A stretch of DNA of 27,578 bases, from NCBI GenBank assembly GCA_041670885.1, contig JBAXYJ010000007.1, positions 1 through 27,578 of the forward strand. Reading direction: 5' to 3'. The stretch comes from JAJBWD01 sp041670885 (GTDB taxonomy: Bacteria > Bacillota > Clostridia > Clostridiales > Clostridiaceae). Position numbers and translations under genes: made by a program. The notes beneath the pieces are model-generated. The model was not told where the DNA came from, made no database searches, and saw only the letters and a list, made by a program, of their open reading frames with translations. Shown piece by piece: positions 22,381 to 27,578 of this stretch (position 1 is its first letter; each line of letters starts with the position of its first letter).

Positions 22381-22407
22381 AAAAACGCAGGGCGGCCCTG
22401 CGTTTTT
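22381..22407 (-). terminator. rho-independent terminator of recA
   Basis: AAAAACGCAGGG/CCCTGCGTTTTT, 12-bp GC-rich stem with a three-base loop, 20 bases after the recA stop. Symmetric A- and T-runs would let it work in either direction. Confidence 0.92.
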
Positions 22408-22427
22408 AAAAGTTAATAAATTATCTC

Positions 22428-23489
22428 TTAAGCTTCTTTAGCCTCTTTAACTTCTTTAGGTTCTTTTTTATTCTTAACTTCTTTAGTTACATTAGCTGGT
22501 ATAGGAAGATTATATTTTTCCTTAATCTTAGTTTCTATCTCAAGACATAAATCCGGGTTTTCTTTTAATGTCTGCTTTGCATTTTCTCTTCCCTGACCTA
22601 ACCTCATGCTTCCATAAGAAAACCAGGCTCCGCTTTTTTGAACAATACCTTCATTAGCTCCTACATCAAGTACAGAACCTACCTTTGAGATTCCCTCACC
22701 GTACATAATGTCAAACTCCGCATTTTTAAATGGAGGAGCAACTTTGTTTTTAGTAACCTTTACCCTTGTTCTGTTTCCAACAATTGAGTCGCCAATTTTA
22801 ATGTTGTCTATTCTTCTTACATCAAGACGTACACTGGCATAAAACTTAAGTGCTCTTCCTCCCGGAGTTGTTTCAGGGCTTCCAAACATAACTCCTACCT
22901 TTTCTCTAAGCTGATTTATAAATACTGTAACACATTTAGATTTATTAATAACTCCCGCAAGTTTTCTAAGAGCCTGTGACATAAGCCTTGCCTGAAGACC
23001 TACGTGAGAATCTCCCATCTCTCCTTCTATTTCAGCTCTTGGAACTAAAGCTGCTACAGAATCGATTACTATGACATCTATAGCACTTGACCTGACTAGT
23101 GCCTCTGTAATCTCTAAGGCCTGCTCTCCAGTGTCTGGCTGAGATACTATAAGGTTATCTATATCTACTCCTAAAGCTTTTGCATAAAGAGGATCCAGCG
23201 CATGCTCTGCATCAATAAAAGCAGCAGCACCTCCATTTTTCTGAGCTTCAGCTATAATATGTAATGCTACTGTAGTTTTACCGGAGGACTCAGGTCCGTA
23301 AACTTCAATTATCCTGCCTCTTGGAACTCCGCCTATACCAAGAGCTATATCCAGCTCTAAGCAGCCTGTGGAAATAGCATCTACATTAGCAGTGCTGTGC
23401 TCCCCCAGCTTCATAACAGAACCCTTGCCAAACTGCTTTTCTATCTGATTCATAGCATTTTCAATTGCTTTAATTTTATCATTATTCAT
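22428..23489 (-). CDS. recA: recombinase RecA
   Basis: ATP-dependent strand-exchange protein and coprotease for LexA. 353 residues from ATG 23489. P-loop GPESSGKT is at 65-72; the NQLREKVGVMFGSPETTPGG loop region is intact. The C-terminal tail is Lys/Glu-rich (KEVKNKKEPKEVKEAKEA). The open frame continues to an ATG at 23522, but that codon lies within the LexA operator and only some 13 bases from the -10, so it cannot be the start. RBS AAAGGAAG is 14 bases from ATG 23489, which is long; GTG 23504 is in frame but overlaps the RBS. Family N-termini favour ATG (MNNDKIKAIENAMNQIEKQF). Confidence 0.97.
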   Translation of the reverse strand: MNNDKIKAIENAMNQIEKQFGKGSVMKLGEHSTANVDAISTGCLELDIALGIGGVPRGRIIEVYGPESSGKTTVALHIIAEAQKNGGAAAFIDAEHALDPLYAKALGVDIDNLIVSQPDTGEQALEITEALVRSSAIDVIVIDSVAALVPRAEIEGEMGDSHVGLQARLMSQALRKLAGVINKSKCVTVFINQLREKVGVMFGSPETTPGGRALKFYASVRLDVRRIDNIKIGDSIVGNRTRVKVTKNKVAPPFKNAEFDIMYGEGISKVGSVLDVGANEGIVQKSGAWFSYGSMRLGQGRENAKQTLKENPDLCLEIETKIKEKYNLPIPANVTKEVKNKKEPKEVKEAKEA

Positions 23490-23516
23490 AATCTTATGGT
23501 CCACTTCCTTTCTTAC

Positions 23517-23528
23517 GAACATCTGTTC
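23517..23528. promoter_or_regulatory. LexA operator of recA
   Basis: GAACATCTGTTC is a perfect GAAC-N4-GTTC LexA box, six bases downstream of the recA -10, where a bound repressor would block transcription. Confidence 0.88.
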
Positions 23529-23534
23529 TATTTA

Positions 23535-23563
23535 ATTATAATACTTAACTTAAATTTAGTCAA
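23535..23563 (-). promoter_or_regulatory. sigma-A promoter of recA
   Basis: Minus strand -35 TTGACT (23563-23558), 17-base spacer, perfect -10 TATAAT (23540-23535). It starts directly where the T-run of the pgsA terminator ends. Confidence 0.88.
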
Positions 23564-23592
23564 TAAAAAGGAGATAATGTTTAACCTCCTTT
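23563..23592 (-). terminator. probable terminator of pgsA
   Basis: Minus strand AAAGGAG (23592-23586), 12-base loop, CTCCTTT then TTATT. The stem is short and the loop long, so strength is uncertain. The T-run abuts the recA -35. Confidence 0.55.
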
Positions 23593-23620
23593 AAATTATT
23601 GTCTTAAAAATAATTTATAA

Positions 23621-24163
23621 TCATTTATCAGCCTTAATATACTCACTATTTTTATAAAAATAATCTACCCCTGACACTATGGTTATAACGACAGCTACAG
23701 CCATTGTTATATAAAATAAATAAGTAAATACAGGATGTTTTTGATTAATATTAATAAGAGCTGATATTATTGCAACCACCTGAGATACTGTCTTTGCCTT
23801 TCCCAGTTTTGACGCAGCAATTACGTTTCCTTCTGCAGCAGCTACGGACCTAAGGCCTGTTATAGCAAATTCTCTGGCAATTATTATCATTGATATCCAA
23901 GCTGGAATCATATGAAATTCAACAAGAGATACTAAGGCAGAGGTTACTAAAAGCTTATCAGCTAAGGGATCCATTATCTTGCCAAATCTTGTAACCTGAT
24001 TTCTGCTCCTTGCAATATATCCGTCTAATTTATCAGTAAGGGATGCAATTATAAATATAAACGTAGCTATATATATACCATAAGGTATTTTAACAGCTAT
24101 AAAAATTAAGAAAATAGGAACTAATAATATTCTCAGTAGTGTAATTCTATTTGCTAAATTCAT
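23621..24163 (-). CDS. pgsA: CDP-diacylglycerol-glycerol-3-phosphate phosphatidyltransferase
   Basis: Integral membrane enzyme making phosphatidylglycerol phosphate, the first step to phosphatidylglycerol and cardiolipin. 180 residues from ATG 24163, several TM helices. The CDP-alcohol phosphatidyltransferase signature is complete: Asp44, Asp47-Gly48, Ala51-Arg52, Gly61, Asp65 and Asp69 (D-x2-DG-x2-AR-x8-G-x3-D-x3-D). AGGAG nine bases upstream selects this ATG; a TTG three codons earlier has no room for an RBS. It overlaps the end of rimO by 17 bases, so the two are cotranscribed. The position next to rimO and recA is the standard Firmicute pgsA locus. Confidence 0.95.
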   Translation of the reverse strand: MNLANRITLLRILLVPIFLIFIAVKIPYGIYIATFIFIIASLTDKLDGYIARSRNQVTRFGKIMDPLADKLLVTSALVSLVEFHMIPAWISMIIIAREFAITGLRSVAAAEGNVIAASKLGKAKTVSQVVAIISALININQKHPVFTYLFYITMAVAVVITIVSGVDYFYKNSEYIKADK

Positions 24164-25481
24164 CGGTAACAACTCCTATTAAATCATAATTTAAAGATTT
24201 AGTTATTAAAATACTATAAAATTCTCCATACTCTAATCTCTTATCGCTTTTTATAAAAACACTGCCGTCTATTTCTGGAGCCATTTCAGGATTTCTCCCT
24301 TTATAATATACCCCGTCATAAGATTCTACAAGTACTTTATAAACTTTATTATATTTTTTTTGATTAATTTCCCTTGATATAATCTGCTGACTTTGCATTA
24401 ATTCTTTTCTTCTTTTTTCCTTTACATTTTCACTTATCTGATCCTTAAAATTGAAAGCTGGAGTATCCTCTTCTCTGGAATATTTGAATACCCCCACTTT
24501 CTCCAGCTTATATTCCTTTAAAAAATCCATAAGCTGATTAAACTCCTCATCTGACTCACCGGGGAAGCCTGTAATAAGAGAAGTCCTTATTGTCATATCA
24601 GGTACCGTTTCTCTTAATTTATTAATTACATCTATTATTCCCTGCCTGCTTGTTTTTCTTCCCATCAGCTTTAATATTCTGCTGTTAATATGCTGAATCG
24701 GCATATCTATGTATGGAAGCAGCTTCTTATTATTTTTAAACTGATATAAAAGCTCCTCATCTATGTTTTCAGGATAGGAATAAAGAAGCCTTATCCAATC
24801 TATGCCATCTAGCTCAGACAGCCTGCTTATAAGCTCAGCTATTCTTTTTCTTCCATAAAGATCAGTTCCATATATTGATGTATCCTGGGCTATAAGAATA
24901 AGTTCTCGTGTACCAATTCTTGCTAAATTTTCTGCCTCAGATATTATATCATCAAAGTCTCTGCTCCTGTATCTTCCTCTTATTTTGGGAATTATGCAGT
25001 AGGTACAGAAATTGCTGCAGCCCTCTGCTATTCTAAGATAAGCAGATTTTGGAGATGTAGTTAATATTCTGTTTCCTGTATTTATAACCGAGTCGCTGTA
25101 GGTTACATAAACTGATTTTTCTTTCTTTGATATATACCTCTTTATGGCCCCGGACAGTTTATCATAATCATTTACACCCAGCATAACGTCTATTTCAGGA
25201 ATTTCCTTTAAAAGGTCATCTTTGTACCTTTGAGACAGACATCCGGTGACCACCAGAGCCTTAAGATTGTTATCTTTATATTTTGCAGCCTGAAGTATAG
25301 CATTAATGGATTCCTCTTTTGAAGAATCTATAAAGCCGCAGGTATTTACTATTATAATATCTGCTTCAATTTCATTATTTGTTATCTCATACTCTTTACT
25401 TAGTTTGCTTAATACTATTTCTGAATCTATTCTGTTTTTGTCACAGCCTAAATTGATTAATCCTAATTTATAAATTTTAAT
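24147..25481 (-). CDS. rimO: ribosomal protein S12 methylthiotransferase, apparent AUU start
   Basis: Radical-SAM enzyme adding a methylthio group to the conserved aspartate of ribosomal protein S12. The first ordinary start codon in frame is GTG 25253, which would give a 368-residue protein missing two of the three N-terminal cluster cysteines. The frame is open and clearly homologous further upstream: NLGCDKNRIDSE, then VNTCGFIDSSKEES, then VTGCLSQR. The RBS AAGGAGG (25492-25486) precedes ATT codons at 25481 and 25475. Starting at 25481 the protein is 444 residues, family length, with Cys13, Cys48 and Cys81 plus radical-SAM Cys155, Cys159 and Cys162 (CSNFCTYC) and a C-terminal TRAM domain. 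It is 13 bases after ftsK and overlaps pgsA. Confidence 0.93.
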   Translation of the reverse strand: MKIYKLGLINLGCDKNRIDSEIVLSKLSKEYEITNNEIEADIIIVNTCGFIDSSKEESINAILQAAKYKDNNLKALVVTGCLSQRYKDDLLKEIPEIDVMLGVNDYDKLSGAIKRYISKKEKSVYVTYSDSVINTGNRILTTSPKSAYLRIAEGCSNFCTYCIIPKIRGRYRSRDFDDIISEAENLARIGTRELILIAQDTSIYGTDLYGRKRIAELISRLSELDGIDWIRLLYSYPENIDEELLYQFKNNKKLLPYIDMPIQHINSRILKLMGRKTSRQGIIDVINKLRETVPDMTIRTSLITGFPGESDEEFNQLMDFLKEYKLEKVGVFKYSREEDTPAFNFKDQISENVKEKRRKELMQSQQIISREINQKKYNKVYKVLVESYDGVYYKGRNPEMAPEIDGSVFIKSDKRLEYGEFYSILITKSLNYDLIGVVTDEFSK

Positions 25482-25494
25482 TCAGCCTCCTTAA

Positions 25495-27578
25495 TCAATT
25501 ATTTCCATGGAAATAATTGACAAATTCATTTTCGGTAATAAGTACCTGCCTGGGCTTGCTGCCATCTCTTCCTGATATAAAGCCTTTGTCTTCCATCTCA
25601 TCTATTATCCTGGAAGCTCTGTTATAGCCTACTCTTAGTCTTCTTTGAAGAAGAGAGGTAGATGCCTGGTCTGCATTAATCACAATTCTCACAGCCTCTT
25701 CCAAAAGAGAATCCTGATTGCTGCCTTCAAAATCACCTGATGTATCACTGCTTTCCATCTGCTCTATAAGTTCATCTTTATATTCAGCATTATTATCCTG
25801 TGATTTAATAAATTCAACTACTTTTTCTACCTCATCTTCAGTAATAAAGGCTCCCTGGATTCTCACAGCTTTTGATTCTCCTATTGGTAGAAAAAGCATA
25901 TCTCCCTTTCCTAAAAGCTTTTCTGCTCCGGAAGAGTCCAGAATAGTTCTGGAATCTATTGAGCTGGAAACTGCAAAGGATATTCTGGAGGGAATATTTG
26001 CTTTTATAACCCCGGTTATAACGTCAACAGAAGGTCTTTGAGTTGCAATAACAAGATGCATTCCTGCAGCTCTTGCCATCTGAGAAAGCCTGGCTATGTA
26101 ATCTTCAACCTCATTTGGGCATGCCATCATAAGGTCTGCTAATTCATCTATTATAATAACAATAAAGGGCAGCTTTTCTTTAATAATTCCCCTGCTTAAA
26201 AGCTCATTATAGCCTTCTATGTTTCTTACATTATTATCTGCAAAGAGTTTATACCTTTTAGTCATTTCATTAACTGCCCAATAAAGTGCTCCTGCTGCCT
26301 TTTTAGGGTCGGTAACCACAGGAACTAAAAGATGAGGAATCCCGTTAAATACGCTGAGCTCAACTACCTTTGGGTCTATCATTAAAAGTTTTACCTCTTC
26401 CGGCAGGTATTTATACAGTATTCCGATTATTAATGTATTTAAGCATACACTTTTACCGGAGCCTGTAGCACCGGCAATTAAAAGATGAGGAGTCTTTGAA
26501 AGGTCAGATACTACGCAGTTTCCGCCTATATCCTTTCCCATAGCAAAGGCAATCTTATCTTTAGAATAAATAAATTCATCGGATTCTATTACTTCCCTTA
26601 GATAAACAGGCATCAGTTCCTTGTTTGGAACTTCTATGCCAACAGCTGCTTTGCCGGGTATTGGAGCTTCAATTCTAACTCCCCTGGAGGCTAAATTTAA
26701 AGCTATGTCATCCGCCAGATTTACTATTTTGCTTACCTTAACCCCGGTTTTTGGCTGAAGCTCAAATCTGGTCACGGAAGGTCCCTTTGATACCTGAATA
26801 ACTTTAGCTGATACTCCAAAGCTCTCTAAGGTATTTTCAAGCACCTTGGCACTTGTCAAAAGTTCTTTTTTATCCTCTTTATTAAGCACTACCTGTGTAT
26901 TCTTATTTAGTAAATCAACCTGAGGAAACTCATAGGTTAATTTTTTATTTTCGCTGGTTTCCTTTATTTCCTTCTCTAATGTGCTTACTATTTCTTCATT
27001 TGCATCTTTTTCTTCTGCAGGTTTATAATAATCATTTATATTAATCTGTTTTCCCTTATCCTGATTTGGGTCTTCTTTTTTCATATAATCAAGAATTTTT
27101 ATTTTACTGTTAAGATTTTTAATAAATTCTTCCTTACCCTGATTTATATCTTCTGCTTTTTCGCTGATTACTGGTTTATCCTTAGATTTTTTTTCTTTAT
27201 TACTTTTTAATATCTCATATACCGAATTATTTAAAAACAGAAGTATTGATATCAGGTATATTCCGGTAAATATTATATAACATCCGGTTTTACCAAATAG
27301 CTTGTACAATGGAAAATCTAAAATATAGCTTATTATTCCTCCATGAATAATGCTTTTAGAATAATATATATTTTTGAAGCCATTTAAAAATGCACCGCCG
27401 TAATGCTTTTGGTATATAATCATCTCAGTTAATAATAAGGAATTTATATAAAATAATATTATTCCGAAAAATTCTGTAGAGCATGCTGCCCGGCCTTTTT
27501 TAACTATATAAATAAGTCCAAGGAGAAGAATAATAACGGGTAGCAGGGAAGAACCTATGCCTATAATAAAAAATAAAA
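25495..27578 (-). CDS. FtsK/SpoIIIE-type DNA translocase, 5' end outside the window
   Basis: Septum-located ATP-driven DNA pump that moves chromosome DNA at division or into the forespore. The frame stays open to the window edge, beyond the first internal ATG at 27423, so the N-terminus is cut off; 694 codons are visible. Seen in order: membrane helices (IGIGSSLLPVIILLLGLIYI, then a further pair up to GIYLISILLFL), a short charged linker, the alpha/beta motor with Walker A AGATGSGKS (near 26450-26475) and Walker B IVIIIDELAD (near 26135-26165), and the C-terminal gamma winged helix (GYNRASRIIDEMEDKGFI, near 25580-25640) that reads polarity sequences. The linker is short, as in SpoIIIE. FtsK and SpoIIIE roles cannot be separated from one copy. 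Leads into rimO and pgsA. Confidence 0.95.
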   Translation of the reverse strand, partial: LFFIIGIGSSLLPVIILLLGLIYIVKKGRAACSTEFFGIILFYINSLLLTEMIIYQKHYGGAFLNGFKNIYYSKSIIHGGIISYILDFPLYKLFGKTGCYIIFTGIYLISILLFLNNSVYEILKSNKEKKSKDKPVISEKAEDINQGKEEFIKNLNSKIKILDYMKKEDPNQDKGKQININDYYKPAEEKDANEEIVSTLEKEIKETSENKKLTYEFPQVDLLNKNTQVVLNKEDKKELLTSAKVLENTLESFGVSAKVIQVSKGPSVTRFELQPKTGVKVSKIVNLADDIALNLASRGVRIEAPIPGKAAVGIEVPNKELMPVYLREVIESDEFIYSKDKIAFAMGKDIGGNCVVSDLSKTPHLLIAGATGSGKSVCLNTLIIGILYKYLPEEVKLLMIDPKVVELSVFNGIPHLLVPVVTDPKKAAGALYWAVNEMTKRYKLFADNNVRNIEGYNELLSRGIIKEKLPFIVIIIDELADLMMACPNEVEDYIARLSQMARAAGMHLVIATQRPSVDVITGVIKANIPSRISFAVSSSIDSRTILDSSGAEKLLGKGDMLFLPIGESKAVRIQGAFITEDEVEKVVEFIKSQDNNAEYKDELIEQMESSDTSGDFEGSNQDSLLEEAVRIVINADQASTSLLQRRLRVGYNRASRIIDEMEDKGFISGRDGSKPRQVLITENEFVNYFHGNN

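Noticed and set aside
25718..26041. 107-codon plus-strand ORF inside ftsK
   Set aside because: Antisense shadow, Ser-rich translation typical of reversed coding sequence.
1..27578. CRISPR arrays, insertion sequences, prophage, rRNA or tRNA genes
   Set aside because: I looked for spaced repeats, transposase motifs, phage genes and cloverleaf or rRNA signatures and saw none.

Overview
The window is chromosomal DNA of a low-GC, spore-forming Firmicute, most like Clostridium or a close relative. The grounds are strong A/T bias, GGAGG-type ribosome-binding sites (RBSs), frequent GTG/TTG starts, the gene orders miaB-mutS-mutL-miaA-hfq and ftsK-rimO-pgsA-recA-rny-spoVS, and sporulation signals (spoVS, a sigma-H-like promoter, a Spo0A-box match). 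I see no rRNA, tRNA, CRISPR array, insertion sequence or prophage. Most of the window is core housekeeping DNA; the novelty is mainly in gene starts and intergenic control sites.

Layout. 1-344 (-) is a fragment of an MFS-type permease cut by the window edge, without a convincing start. 539-2899 (+) encodes a membrane-anchored GGDEF-EAL c-di-GMP enzyme. 2937-5355 (-) holds two PLP aminotransferases read as a pair. 5642-13933 (+) is a long co-directional run: miaB, mutS, mutL, miaA, hfq and a methionine gamma-lyase-family gene, combining tRNA A37 modification (MiaA then MiaB), mismatch repair (MutS/MutL) and RNA chaperoning. 13950-14555 (-) is lexA, divergent from a small cysteine-rich protein gene (14671-14988, +). 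A LexA-box-like site lies between their promoters. 15001-16002 (-) is a XerC/D-type tyrosine recombinase and 16370-17800 (-) is purB. 18021-18248 (+) is a small DUF378 membrane protein. 20199 down to 18256 (-) is an operon of an aspartate-type aminotransferase, a free-standing glucose-type EIIA and HPr. 20575 down to 20315 is spoVS, then come rny (22244-20697), recA (23489-22428), pgsA (24163-23621), rimO (25481-24147) and the 5'-cut ftsK/spoIIIE (from the right edge to 25495), all on the minus strand.

How they work together. LexA and RecA form the SOS switch, and both genes have LexA-type operators next to good sigma-A promoters. HPr keeps both His15 and Ser46, so it can serve PTS transport and carbon-catabolite signalling. 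MiaB and RimO are paralogous radical-SAM methylthiotransferases acting on tRNA and on ribosomal protein S12.

Points most worth a second look: rimO appears to start at an AUU codon; a sigma-H-like promoter for spoVS is built into the 3' arm of the rny terminator; the cysteine-rich gene shares a LexA-box-bearing divergent region with lexA; and there are unexplained palindromes or repeats upstream of the recombinase, miaB and one aminotransferase. Several longest-ORF starts are corrected here (hfq, the lyase gene, lexA, the recombinase, spoVS, recA, pgsA, rimO). I did not identify a wholly new multi-gene system.
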